From NCBI GenBank assembly GCA_963971405.1, contig OZ020484.1, positions 39,888,770 to 39,952,769 of the forward strand: 64,000 nt of DNA, in the 5' to 3' direction. How positions within the stretch are numbered: position 1 is the stretch's first letter; each line of letters opens with the position of its first letter. The DNA comes from Psococerastis gibbosa. Taxonomy: Eukaryota > Arthropoda > Insecta > Psocodea > Psocidae. The notes below the pieces were generated by a model, which was not told where the DNA came from, did no database searches, and saw only the letters and a list, made by a program, of their open reading frames with translations. A program made the translations under genes and the position numbers. Below are positions 9,050-20,600 of this stretch, one piece after another.

Positions 9050-11855
9050 CGTATATGCGTAGTATAAGGAAAGCTTTGTGATGATCAAAATTTTCGACTC
9101 CGAAATTTCAACGGATTTACACGTTTTGAGGTCCCAGGAACCCAAAAAGTGGTTTTTACGAAATGTCTGTCTGTTTGTCGCTCTGTCTGTTCATCGATTT
9201 CTGGACAAACTACTCGGTCGATTTTGATGAAATTTAGCAAAAATCATACCTCGGGACCATTTTTATTTTATTTTGGGCTAACTCAATTTGGGAGGGTTTT
9301 ATTATCAAACAACTCCAAAAAACGCCTAAAAAATTTATTGCTCAAAAACGGCTCCAACGATTTCTTTTAAATTCACATATATTGTACTCGTTTTTAATGT
9401 TAATAAAATGTGGGGGGTCGCTTGCCCCTTGATAGTTTGCTTCCGGGGGTAAAAAAAATAAAAATAACTCAATTTTCATGAAAGATGACTCAAAAATAAT
9501 TTTTCTAAATTTTAACATTTACACGTTTTGAGGTCCCATGAACCAAAAAAAGTGGTTTTTACGAAATGTCTGTCTGTCGCTGTGTCTGTCTGTCTGTTCA
9601 TCGATATTCAGACAAACTACTCGGTCGATTTTAATGAAATTTGGCATGTAGGTTCACAAAAATCATACCTCAGAACCATTTTTTATTTATTTTGGGCTTT
9701 GGAATTCAAGTTTAGGGGGTTTTGTTCTAAAAAACGTCTAAAAAAATTATTTCTCAGAAACGACTCCAACGATTTCTTTTAAATTCACATATACGGTATT
9801 GGAGTCGTTGTTAATGTTAACAAAACACTATGGGTCACATTCCTCTTGATAGTTTGCTTCTGGTGGTAACAAAATATAAAGAACCGGTCCGAGTTAACTC
9901 GAGCATACTTTCCAATTTATCAATTAGTATTCGAAAAATAAATTTTTGCACAAAACCAAATCCTTTTTGGGAATGCAACCTGTTTGGTTTTTAACTCTAT
10001 TTAACCTTTGGCTACCATGCAACAACACAACAACAACACCTACAACATAGCCTACTTGAAGGTAGAAATTATCGATAGAAAGGTTCTGCAGAAATATTGT
10101 TTTTTAGTCATTATTCATTACAATTGAGTTGTTTTAATTTTTTTTCTCCCAGCAAACTATCAAGGGAGAAGCGTTTTGTTAGCATTAATAACGACTACAA
10201 TACATGTAAATTTAAAAGAAATCGTTGCTGCCGTTTTTGAGAAATAATTTTTTTAGACGTTTTTTGAGAATAAAACCCCCCAAAATTGAGTTAGCCCAAA
10301 ATAAAATAAAAGTTGCAAGGTATGATTTTTGTGTGCATACATGCCAAATTTCCTCCCAATCCACACAGTGGTTTGCCCGAAAATCCATGAACAGGCAGAA
10401 AAACAGGCACATTTTGTTAAAAACACTTTTTTTGGTTCCTGGGACCTCAAAACGGGTAAACCCGTTGAAATCTCTGAATCGAAAGTGTTGGCCATCACAA
10501 AGCTTTACTTATACTAACGTACGAATAATTGCATAGCAAATTATATTAATATAAATAATTAGGCCTTCATGATCAACGTTGGTGCCTACTGTAAAGAGCC
10601 AACCAATAAAAGCATTAATTAGTATATATGTACAATATCATTAGACCTACCTTGCTCTTCATCTTGTTTTTCAATACGTCATTGGTCCCCAGCATGGCAA
10701 CCGCTGTAAGGTCCAATGACGACAACCACCTAACTCTGCTTCTCATTTGCGAGATTTTATACCCCGGCAGCGTCAGTGATCGGGGGTGTGCGTGGATTTG
10801 TACTGAAAAAATAATACAATATAATATATCAACTGTATGTGTGGTTTGAATGGTCCGACTCTTCTTGCAAAGAACCGGTCCGAGTTTACTCGAACATGCT
10901 TTCCAATTTATCAACATTAGTAGATAGAGAATATGAGTAATTTCATGGTAAATAATTGTCCTGTGGTTAAATTTCCGATATCTCGTCACTGTATCACGTC
11001 ACTGGAAGTGAGATAAATTCTAAATATGTCCGACCAACACATAAATTACCACACATCAATAATGGCAGGGCACGCAATGTATTTGAGCGTGAATTTTCAA
11101 TCATTTAAAAAAAAAAAACATTTTTTGTACAAAACCAAACACTTTTCTGGGAAAGCAACCTGTCCGGTTTCGTTACTCAATTTAACACCTAAAACATGTC
11201 TGAAGGTATAAATCATCGATAGAAAGGTTTCGCAGAAAAAATATTTTTTTAGTCATTTTTCATGAAAATTTAGTTACTTTTATTTTTTTACCCCTAGAAG
11301 CAAACTATCAAGGGGCAAGCGACCCCCCGCATTTTTTCAACATTAATAACGACTACAATATATGTGAATTTAAAAGAAATCGTTGGAGCCGTTTTTGATA
11401 AATAATTTTTTTAGACGTTTTTTTGGAGTTCTTTGAAAATAAAACCCCCCCAAATTGAATTGGCCCAAAATGACATGGAAGGAGCCTCCCCGAAGATTGC
11501 GCTTATGAGCGATCGGGCGTCCCTGGTAACGGCGGGAATTACCCCGTCGGCCAATCCTTCCACCACCGGGTCAAGCGACAACAACGTGTCCAAGGCTCGG
11601 ACACGTTAAGTAAGTAAGTAGGCCCAAAATATAAAAAATGGTCCCGAGGTATAATTTTTGTGAACCTACATGCCAAATTTCATCAAAATCGACACAGTAG
11701 TTTGCCCGGAAATCGATGAACAGACAGACAGACAGACATTTCGTGAAAACCTTCTTTTTTTTGGTTCCTAGGACCTCAAAACGTGTAAATCCGTTGAAAT
11801 CTCGGAATCGAAAATTTCGACCGTCACAAAGCTTTCCTTATACTACTACTGGAAA
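9050..11855. repeat. Block of dispersed repeats D and E in both orientations
   Basis: Four D copies: about 9050-9440 and 9480-9870 on +, 10130-10520 and 11270-11855 on -. Each carries GTCT-rich runs, GATTT(T/C)GATGAAATTTGGC-like blocks, AACGATTTCTTTTAAATTC and an end block GTATAAGGAAAGCTTTGTGA. E copies lie at about 9885-10020 and 10870-11215. Open frames here are conserved repeat text with no domain I recognise. Confidence 0.65.
11472..11620 (+). mobile_element. Short LINE or SINE insertion with 10-bp duplication
   Basis: Flanked by perfect direct repeats GGCCCAAAAT (11462-11471 and 11621-11630) inside a D repeat. It ends in TTAAGTAAGTAAGTA. The open frame ends in this tail (SKARTR then stop). 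The GC-rich sequence resembles 17105-17160, and the TAAG tail is like that of the LINE fragment at 59430-59640. Confidence 0.75.
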
Positions 11856-11869
11856 TCAAAAAATGATGT

Positions 11870-12010
11870 GTGGAATGACCGTGTAAGGTGAACATTGTAA
11901 TGATGGTATGGAATGACGATGCTGCAATAGTAATGACATTACTGATAATGTCATTATTACTGACCGTGTAGGGGCCGCTTAAAGCCTTCATTGCCAGTCA
12001 TTATTGGGTT
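11870..12010. repeat. Short hairpin repeat
   Basis: The palindrome GTAATGACATTA / TAATGTCATTAT sits between GACCGTGTAAGG-like ends. A related piece is at about 5390-5450 (GGCCCCTGACATTACC, CGTGTAAGGTGG). Confidence 0.35.
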
Positions 12011-12537
12011 GAAGAGCCACTGCATTCTTGTTTTATTTTTGTATGTTGTGGATCTAGGCATACTAAGCGTTCGCTATACTGTTCGTTTCACGTTACTGGT
12101 GGTTTGATACATAATGGCGCCATTTTGAAATAAATGGATCTAGAATAAAAGCATGCTAGGAAAACAATATTGTTTCCACTTGGAAGGGAAGTGGATAGGT
12201 AGGTAGTCAGCCATTCAATGAGCGATCTGCGATAAACATCAGTTTGACAGTATAGTCATTAAATGGGGATTAAGTCCCATTTTATTGTAGGTATTAACGT
12301 CAAAACTAGATGGAAACAGGAAATCACTCAGTATAATCAAACTAAATTCCACTTCCCATTAGATCATATTTCTGGAGCACCGAAAGTCGAAACTTAAGTG
12401 TATAAAATCAAACAATTACAAGGTACAGTAAAGCAGTATAAATTATTATTATTTACAATTAATTATTCATTATGCTCAGTTAATTCTATTATTCCATTAT
12501 TATTGTTATAATTTACAAAATGTTGTTATGCCTAAAG
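12011..12537. other. No gene seen
   Basis: Unique-looking AT-rich sequence. Confidence 0.35.
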
Positions 12538-13450
12538 TAGGACTCTATATTAGACAGGTATTGTCATCCGCCATTTTGAATCCATTTTAAAGTGCATAAG
12601 CAAAGCATTGGGTGCTTACCTATTTATTTTTATAAACTTAACGTTGTTTACTTGTTATTATTTTTAAAAAACGTTCTACCAATTGGGGAAGTGCTTAATA
12701 AAAAAAATACTCAAACGTGTTTTCGTTTTTTTAAATCTTTTACTTTCTTATAATACTTACCATATAGGATTCAAAATGGCGGATGACAATACCCGGGTAT
12801 ATAGTGCCTTAGCCTAAAGAGGTGTTGAAAATCACTGTTATTCAATTCTCTTATAGGCATGTAAGACCTCTTTCTCTTTTATATTTTAATTGTCTATGTA
12901 ATGTATTGTAATTGTATTTATGTAACAATATAATATGTCCCTTATAGATTGAATCGTATAACGTCATACTGATTTATTACGTAAATGATATAAAAAAACC
13001 CGTGGCACGAAACCCCATTATAAGTCTAGGGCTGAGAACTAGTAGAGGATCTACATACATTGCTCCATTTAGGATTTTGTAGTCACCAACATGCCTGACA
13101 GCAGCGCCTTTCCATTCCAGTGCAGGAAAGGTACAACATGATCACCTCAGCAATAAGGCACTATATACCCGGGTATTGTCATCCGCCATTTTTTATCCTC
13201 TATGTCCTATATGCTAAGTATTGTAATTATTTTTTAAAAAAGTAAAAGATTGAAAAAAACGAAAACAAGTTTTAGTATTTTTTTATGAAACACTTTCCTA
13301 ATTGGTAGAACGTTTTTTATATAAAAAATAAATAAAAAACTATAAATTTCTAATAATAAATAGGTAAACGCCCAATGCTTGGCTTATACACCAGACTTAT
13401 AATGGATAAAAAATGGCGGATGACAATACCTGTCTAATATAGAGCCCTAC
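12538..13450. repeat. Large inverted duplication of a foldback MITE
   Basis: Two arms, about 12538-12810 and 13156-13450, are inverted copies of each other around a spacer of about 345 bp. Each arm is bounded by TATTGTCATCCGCCATTTT and its complement, so each looks like a MITE in its own right. The flanks (CTATATTAGACAGG and CCCGGGTATATAGTGCC) are inverted as well. Confidence 0.7.
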
Positions 13451-13754
13451 TCAGCAAATCACAGACCCCTATAACACTAGTGTTATACAGTATATTCAAT
13501 GGCGAAGGGTACCCCAAACTCGCCAAACGTGCATTCAAAGCCCACAGACTTGCTAAGTTGGCATTACGGAATACAACTTCAAATCCATCGTAATCACCCA
13601 TTGTGAATAAGTTACTTAGTAAAGTTTTACGTTATATCATTAAAAAAAAAACACACAACCGGTTACGACTCACGCCATAGTCAAGTGTAAGAAAACTGAA
13701 TAGACCCCTAGCTATTATGTTTTGCTGCCGGAGAATAAGAAATCACTAAGACAC

Positions 13755-13904
13755 TGGCTACATTTTCTGGCCATGCTTCGGAGGGCATGTAAAGCAGGCG
13801 GTCCCGGGCCTTCCTAGTTGAGTGTAAGAGAGGGCTTTATAGCCCTAACTCCGCTAGGTTGGCTTAGTAATAGAAACAACTGAAAGTCCTCATTTATTTA
13901 TTTA
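13755..13904 (+). mobile_element. SINE family B, 5' truncated
   Basis: Lacks the tRNA-like head; starts in the body (CATTTTCTGGCCATGCTTCG) and ends in the TTTA-rich tail. Confidence 0.85.
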
Positions 13905-14025
13905 AGAGACAGACGATTTGCGTAAACTGTAGAAAAGGGCTAAAAAAGGCCATTTTTCCGCATGTCCGAAATGATTATTTTCGGGGGGCTTAAAAACTTG
14001 TTACAAAGATGAGCCTAGGTCATAA

Positions 14026-14142
14026 GGCGCGGTTTCCACCGACCGGCTAGGGCTAAATACAAATACGGTGACGTGGTAACAGACATTCAAGACTTAGGCG
14101 GGGTTTCCACCCACCTCGCATTGCAGAATGCAAATGACATTG
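14026..14142. mobile_element. Family A MITE, left fragment
   Basis: The first 117 bp of the element, cut at GACATTG by the LINE insertion. The complete copy is at 15331-15725. Confidence 0.85.
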
Positions 14143-14857
14143 GCTTCCCTTCTTGCGCTGGACTCGAGTAGCTACGAGTCCAAGCAGGTGTGGGAATGTA
14201 TGCTTGCACTCAACGCATTGGGAGTGACGAATAAAGTCACCCTCATGTGGGTTCCAGGACACGCCGGGATCGAAGGCAATGAAAATGCCGACGCCTTGGC
14301 GAGAGAAGGGAGCGCGCTACCCTTCATTGGGCCTGAACCCTTCTGCGCCTTCCCGAGAAACCGCCAAACCCTAGAGATTGGCCTATGGGAAGAAAAGAGA
14401 AAGGAAGCATACTGGAAGTCTGTCACAGGCCACAGACAATCCAAAATATTCCTCACTCACTCTAAGAGCTATACCGCCAAAGCACTGAACCTCAGCAAGC
14501 CTGAACTTAAGGTACTTACAGGTGCACTCACAGGACACTGCCACGTGAACTACCATTTAAAGAACATGGGTAAAGTCTTGAATGACACCTGCCGATTCTG
14601 CAAAGAAAAGGCTGAGACTGCTGAGCATATCATCTGCTCGTGTCCGGCAGTAAAGAACAGACGGCTGCTAGCAACGTCCTCTTGGTTTCTATCACCAAGG
14701 GAGGCTTGCCAGTTGGCCCCTGGGCAGTTGTGCAGGTTTTTACGGGACCTGCTGACTGACCAGGACTAAAAGTACGGGGATTCACAATAGATCTTTAAGG
14801 TCAAAGTGAGCCAAGCTCAAGTAGCAGCATCGCCCCATTACTAATCTAAATCTAAAT
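14143..14857 (+). mobile_element. 5'-truncated LINE tail with RNase H domain
   Basis: The open frame, ending at 14769, starts within an RNase H domain (VTLMWVPGHAGIEGNENAD, with its late conserved H and D). It ends with a CCHC-like zinc motif (CRFC, then H and C, around 14590-14645). About 90 bp of 3' UTR follow, ending in an AATCTA simple repeat typical of LINE 3' ends. RNase H plus this C-terminal motif fits the I, LOA or Outcast group; the clade is not certain. The reading frame is intact, so the copy is young. Confidence 0.85.
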
Positions 14858-15447
14858 CTAAGTTGGCATTACGGAATACAACTTCAAATCCATCGTAATC
14901 ACCCATTGTGAATAAGTTACTTAGTAAAGTTTTACGTTATATCATTAAAAAAAAAACACACAACCGGTTTCGACTCACGCCATAGTCAAGTGTAAGAAAA
15001 CTGAATAGACCCCTAGCTATTATGTTTTGCTGCCGGAGAATAAGAAATCACTAAGACACTGGCTACATTTTCTGGCCATGCTTCGGAGGGCATGTAAAGC
15101 AGGCGGTCCCGGGCCTTCCTAGTTGAGTGTAAGAGAGGGCTTTATAGCCCTAACTCCGCTAGGTTGGCTTAGTAATAGAAACAACTGAAAGTCCTCATTT
15201 ATTTATTTAAGAGACAGACGATTTGCGTAAACTGTAGAAAAGGGCTAAAAAAGGCCATTTTTCCGCATGTCCGAAATGATTATTTTCGGGGGGCTTAAAA
15301 AGTTGTTACAAAGATGAGCCTAGGTCATAAGGCGCGGTTTCCACCGACCGGCTAGGGCTAAATACAAATACGGTGACGTGGTAACAGACATTCAAGACTT
15401 AGGCGGGGTTTCCACCCACCTCGCATTGCAGAATGCAAATGACATTG
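14858..15447. repeat. 590-bp direct repeat, right copy
   Basis: Matches 13553-14142 at 588 of 590 positions, read base by base. It starts exactly after the LINE tail repeat and runs into the complete MITE. Confidence 0.95.
15060..15209 (+). mobile_element. SINE family B, duplicated truncated copy
   Basis: Second copy of the SINE at 13755-13904, carried by the 590-bp duplication. Confidence 0.85.
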
Positions 15448-15725
15448 ACGGAAATGTTTGTTTTTCTTTTTATAGAAATCTATCAAAATGTTTGTAATTA
15501 ACATATCCCATGACGCCATTTTTTAATTTTAGTTTGTTTGTTTGTGATTTTACTCTATGATCATTAATCAATTTTAACTATGGCATAGAGTAAAACAAAC
15601 ATTTCCGTCAATGCCACTTGCATTCTGCAATGCGAGGTCGGTGGAAACTCCGCCTAAGTCTTGAATGTTTGTTACCACGTCACCGTATTTGTATTTAGCC
15701 CTAGCCGGTCGGTGGAAACCCCGCC
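15331..15725. mobile_element. Composite foldback MITE (family A), complete copy
   Basis: Both ends carry GGTTTCCACCGACCGGC-type inverted repeats; flanks are TAA on the left and AAA on the right. The inner repeat unit is CCTCGCATTGCAGAATGC. This is the element that the LINE tail interrupted. Confidence 0.8.
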
Positions 15726-17104
15726 AAAAGAGCACACTAAGACATAAGGCAATGCTAGGCTAGGGTACGAACTTCTGGATCGCCCCTTGTACATAGTATG
15801 TGCAATAAAATGAATTTTCAGCTCTAGACTCCTTGCGAAACACATTCACTAGTGTAAGGAAAGGGATGGAAAAGATAATTTACACAGTCATGATTATTCT
15901 TCGGATTTTAAATAAGACTCATCCATACCGACTGTAGAAATTCCTCTATAAGTGTTGGAATTTAGAGGAGACGAACTGAATTTGCTCATTTAGAAGGCAT
16001 TCAAAGACTCTAGCCTCATCTTCAGAGGAATCAGGACCACCCGTGGTACCAGTAAATTACTCTTTGAAGGATGCCCAAGCTTCTACATTTTATTAAATTT
16101 AATAGCACAGACAGTATTGTGGATTATAAATAAACCGAAATAAAATAAATAGTAAAACGTCAGAACTTTTCCGCCCCCGTAAAAATTCGTATTTCTTGCC
16201 GATGAGTTACCAGAAACCATTTGAAGGAAATATGATTGTTCTTAACTTAGGTGTGGGACATTAGTCTAGCCAAATATTTATCAATGACGCCTTTTGTTTT
16301 CCAGTTTGTTAAATTTGGATTGATGTCAGATGACGCGGCAACGTTTGCCGCCAAGTCGACGGTAGTCTTTTTTATTTAAATTAGAACAGTGATTCAAATC
16401 AGCTCGGCGCGTATTTTACTGCTTGTTTTGTCACTGTTTTCTCATGAACGCCTCTAGTGCCATGGTTTCCGGCCCGTGAAGGCTGGCGGGCTACTCAGTT
16501 TGAATTCAATCTGGATCGCTGGTGAAAGTCACACTTATTCTACTAGAATGGTGTGTTGGTGCTACAGAGGTCGGAGTTTTTAAGGAAGAGCATATTCCAT
16601 GATGGTCTAACCAAATAGAATTCCCTTCGAAGGGATATCAAATCGGCTTCATCCGTGTTGAAATTAAAAAAAAAAAAAAAAAAAAAACAGTTACAAGAGG
16701 ATGTACGAATTTTCCAGAAGTGGATGACTTGATAGTGGAAGTGGATGTTTTTATTAGCATTTGTGCTATTTCTGCACACACTACTACTAGGCCGCCTACT
16801 GCTACTGTCGTCCGAACATCCAATTCAGGGGCCCGAGTCCCGGAGGTGCTCCTCCGGGAAAAATTAAATAAAGGAGCAAAATATGCACTTACAGCTAAAT
16901 TCAGCAAACAGTTTATATATGAATTTCTTAAAAAGCCGCCCACGAGAAGGTAATAAAATATAAGCGAAAGATATACATATAAACTATTTTGAAACACCAG
17001 TAATTAAAAAAGAATATCTACAATTCTAAGCGAATGCCATGAAAGATTAAAATCATGTGAACTACTTGGCTGCCAACCCATTCTACAATCAATATATTAT
17101 TTTA
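15726..17104. other. No gene seen
   Basis: Mostly unique-looking. Contains a 23-base A run (about 16665-16687) and a small GC hairpin near 16838-16858 (CCCGGAGGTGCTCCTCCGGG). No convincing exon. Confidence 0.35.
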
Positions 17105-17300
17105 TATGAGCCATCGGGCGTCTCTGGAAACGGCAGGTGTCAACCCTCCCGGCCAATCCTTCTACCAACAGGACATACACAAATCGGTCTTTATCAAGGC
17201 CAGTCCTTAAAACTATATCTATTCTGCTTAATGTCGTTGGAAGCAATTCAAAGAGTAGAGACCGTAGCCGCGACTCAGCAGTGGGTGGCAGTGGACAAGC
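17105..17300 (+). repeat. Diverged relative of the 11472-11620 insertion
   Basis: CATCGGGCGTC, GGCCAATCCTTC and ACC blocks are in the same order and spacing as at 11510-11570. Confidence 0.4.
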
Positions 17301-18293
17301 AATAACGAAGAAAATGGGTGCGTGTTCTAAGATAAGGTGAACAGATACAATATGGAACGGAGGAGACTCAGTAGGATACATGGCTCTAAATCATACAACA
17401 AATCTAATGTTTGGAACATGGCCACAGTAGGGGTAATTGAGATAGGCTCAGAGTATCATGGGAAATGCTTAGCAAGAGGTGGTTTATTGTTCCATTACTG
17501 GGCTCAAACACGAAAACACCAACATTTTTACGCCTTTAAATAATAATTGAGCGATAAATTGTAGGTATTCACCATGGAGTGAGATATCAACTATCGATTC
17601 AAGATGTCTTTGTATCCTTTCTGTTAGCAGCTACGTATATAGAGTGAAAGAGCAGTGTAAAAAATTTCAAAAGATGAAGTAATGAGGTTCATTTGTGAAG
17701 TCATTTTGTAGATGGCAGCACCAGTTGCTGAGATATCAAAGCGTTGATTTTTCCATGAGCCTCAATAATATTTTAAAATTATTTTATTTATGTACTATTT
17801 TAAAGTGATATTTTTCTATAAATAGTGGAATATATATATGTATTAAATTATATGCAGCGCAATAATGTCCAGGCATATTAAAAATATTATAAAAAATATT
17901 AAAAGAATTAATTAGATGTTAAGAACTTAGTTTTCACATACAAACGGCGGCCATTTTGAATAATATGGATATCTTATTGTCGTCAGCGATCCTAGTGACC
18001 TAAACTGTCCCTACAGAACCTTATTGGTTCTACCCTGGCATTTAGTTGAAGAGTTGTGGCTGGCGAAGTTAAGGGACAAAGGCAGAAAGCCTAACAGGTG
18101 TAAAAAACTAAATATCATATGAAATCGACGGATCGAACAGCTGTCAAAAATAAATACATAAGAATAATATATAATAATAAATAAAATAATGTTCAAACAT
18201 GTGGGCAATCATATCATACCGTATCATGTATCGAAATGTAGAGAAGTATTCTTCCAAGGGATTTTTTTTAGCTCTGCAACAGATGTCAGAGTC
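17301..18293. other. No gene seen
   Basis: AT-rich sequence without coding or repeat signals that I recognise. Confidence 0.35.
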
Positions 18294-18422
18294 CAAGGCC
18301 GTAGCCAGGATTTTTTTTTCGGGGGGGGGGGGCTTAGAAATTTCATGGTTTTTACTTTTCCTCTCAAAATCCGATTCTATCTAGTATGAACCCCCATGAA
18401 CCCCCCTTTGGCTACGGCCATG
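18294..18422. mobile_element. hAT-type MITE, 129 bp
   Basis: Starts CAAGGCCGTAGCC and ends GGCTACGGCCATG. Flanked by TCAGAGTC and TCAGAATC (8 bp, one mismatch). The interior has G- and C-rich runs. 8-bp duplications are characteristic of hAT elements. Confidence 0.75.
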
Positions 18423-19764
18423 TCAGAATCAGAGTCAAATAAGAATTAAATACAAAAATCAGATATTGCGAGTGTCCGATTTGCTTATCGTTGGGGAGCT
18501 GGGAGAATGGTGAACCCCGCGAATGTAAAAAACACCAAGAAGTCCAAGAAAATATTTCTATCAGTTTTAAAATAATTAACTGAACATTTTTACAGCCTTC
18601 CTGAATGAAAGTAGTATTTACAGCCACCTTGAATAAATGCGGAACTTTCTAGAATTTCGTGCAAAATAACTTATATTAAAATGTCGCTTTTCTCATTTTA
18701 ACACCAATTCCATGATTTTGTTTCGGAATATAAAGAATTACGAATGAAAATTAATTTCAAATTTTGTTTCTCTTGGTAGTATTTTATGGTAGAACCTTGC
18801 AAATTACAATATTTCCAATTTACAACAAGATATAAAACGGTATAGGCCACGGCAAACGGGTATTCCATAGAACTATCAAATTTTCAACAACGAAGTCGTA
18901 ATTTCAAATCCATGTCATTCGAATCTGCGGGCACAGACTCGATAATGAGACCTAGACAAATAAAATCTGCAGTAAAATCCATGACAACAGGTTCCAATAC
19001 CACAAAAGTGTCAATGAAGTTGTACCAATCTTCAACATAGAAATTTCATATTTTCATATTCTTTATTAGTTTTTGGCCTTAGCAACAACTGGGTACCCAT
19101 GTTCAGTGACCGTGCCCCCAGCCGGGCGGAACCCGTTTTTTCAGATTATGTATAATAATAAGAATTTGATCAGTGCCATACGAAAAGCGTTTGAGTTAAA
19201 TTTCTTGTGAAAGTTAGTACGGGTTAACCATGTAGCCCATGATTCACCGGACAATTTGTGCTCCTACTGCGCCCATTTAAATACCAAAACGCGGGGAACC
19301 CGAAATTTGATACGTCCATTCAGGTAGCCTGTGGTATAGCGTGTAGCGCTGTCAAAGTACCAACATAGCCGATTAAATTATGAAACCATGGAAACATTAG
19401 GTAGAATCAGGAGCTGATTTGTTTGCCTTAGTTTACCTTATGACCTTCCAATTTTAACTGTAATGATCTCACTATGTATACGACTACCAAGTCTTTCATT
19501 TAGACTCGCCAAATGAATTAGTATGATAATGAACTGTTCAGTAACATTAATTTATGAAATTAATGTGGCATAAGAGCGAACTGGAATTGGGTTATTTAAC
19601 TTACGGTCTCATAATGTTGTATATTTGGGCCTCTGGGTTTTGTATTACAATTTATACTGCAAACGAACATTCCCAGATGGGGCATTTCTAAGAGATTGAC
19701 TAGACATCTAAAGGGTCCGCAAAGGTTTTCTCCCATACCTCAGTGATAGTGAAAACTGTACCAA
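18423..19764. other. No gene seen
   Basis: No exon, RNA gene or repeat recognised. Confidence 0.35.
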
Positions 19765-20148
19765 GGCGCCCATTCCATCGACCGGTTAGGGCTATTTACA
19801 AAAACCGTGACGTGGTAGCAGACATTCAAGACTTGGGTGCCGTTTCCACCGACCTCGCATTGCAGAATGCAAATGACATTGACGGAAATTAGAATTTTTC
19901 TTTTTATAGAAATCTATTAAAATGTTTGTACTTAACATATTCCATGGCGCCATTTTTTAATTTTAGTTTGTTTGTTTGTGATTTTACTGTATGATCATTG
20001 ATCAATTTTAACTATGGCATAGAGGAAAATAAACATTTCCGTCAATTCTGCAATGCGAGGTCGGTGGAAACGCCACCAAAGTCTTGTATGTCTGCTACCA
20101 CGTCACCGTTTTTGGAAATAGCCCTAGCCGGTCAATGGAATGGGCACC
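19765..20148. mobile_element. Composite foldback MITE (family A)
   Basis: 384 bp with CAA on both sides (19762-19764 and 20149-20151), inverted ends GGCGCCCATTCC / GGAATGGGCACC, and the nested inner inverted repeat. Confidence 0.82.
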
Positions 20149-20334
20149 CAAGTAATTTTTTCACAATGAGTGACAGCAAGTTTAACAATATGACTAAGGA
20201 GACAATTATGTACATACAGTACCTCAGTGCATGGGTATACAAGGAAATATCATTACCACAGAAACTAAACGAGGTGCCATTGTTTAAATGAGAAAAACTC
20301 TGAAAGGGTCCTCACTCTACCAAAAAGTATTTCA

Positions 20335-20600
20335 GTAGCCATAGCACCAACGTAAAAGAATAACTTATCCAAGGCGTTTGCCCAGTGGCGCGATTTTTAG
20401 GTAATAGTTAAATAAAATGTAATGTACTGTAATGTAAATACACGATTCATTCATTCATTCAATTAGGGTGAATTATCCTTAATAAGCCCCAATGAACGAT
20501 AGGCTAATTAAAGGAATTAATGTGGATACAAATTATTATTGTTTGTCGACAGAGATTAGTTGCTGCGCATTGTTGCATATGCTAGATGCAGGCGGGACAT
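20335..20600. repeat. Dispersed repeat N, copy 2
   Basis: Related to 4956-5145, here interrupted near 20370-20462 by sequence ending in an ATTC simple repeat. Confidence 0.45.

Larger units (their letters stand above)
13553..14142. repeat. 590-bp direct repeat, left copy
   Basis: Identical to 14858-15447 with a constant offset of 1305 bp, no indels and two substitutions (13665 A/T, 13997 C/G). It contains a 5'-truncated SINE and the first 117 bp of a family A MITE. It flanks the LINE tail at 14143-14857. Confidence 0.95.

Noticed and set aside
9149..10536. Several overlapping small genes
   Set aside because: The same peptide text repeats in D repeat copies on both strands; no start, splice or domain evidence.
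9170..11740. CRISPR-like array from repeated GTCT runs
   Set aside because: The runs are simple repeats inside dispersed eukaryotic repeats, with no regular spacers.
14128..14769. 213-codon open frame as a host RNase H gene
   Set aside because: It begins inside the duplicated MITE sequence, lacks the N-terminal half of RNase H, has a LINE-type zinc end and a simple-repeat tail. It is a truncated retrotransposon.
16638..16997. 119-codon minus-strand protein
   Set aside because: Includes a phenylalanine run translated from a poly-A/T tract and has no recognisable domain.
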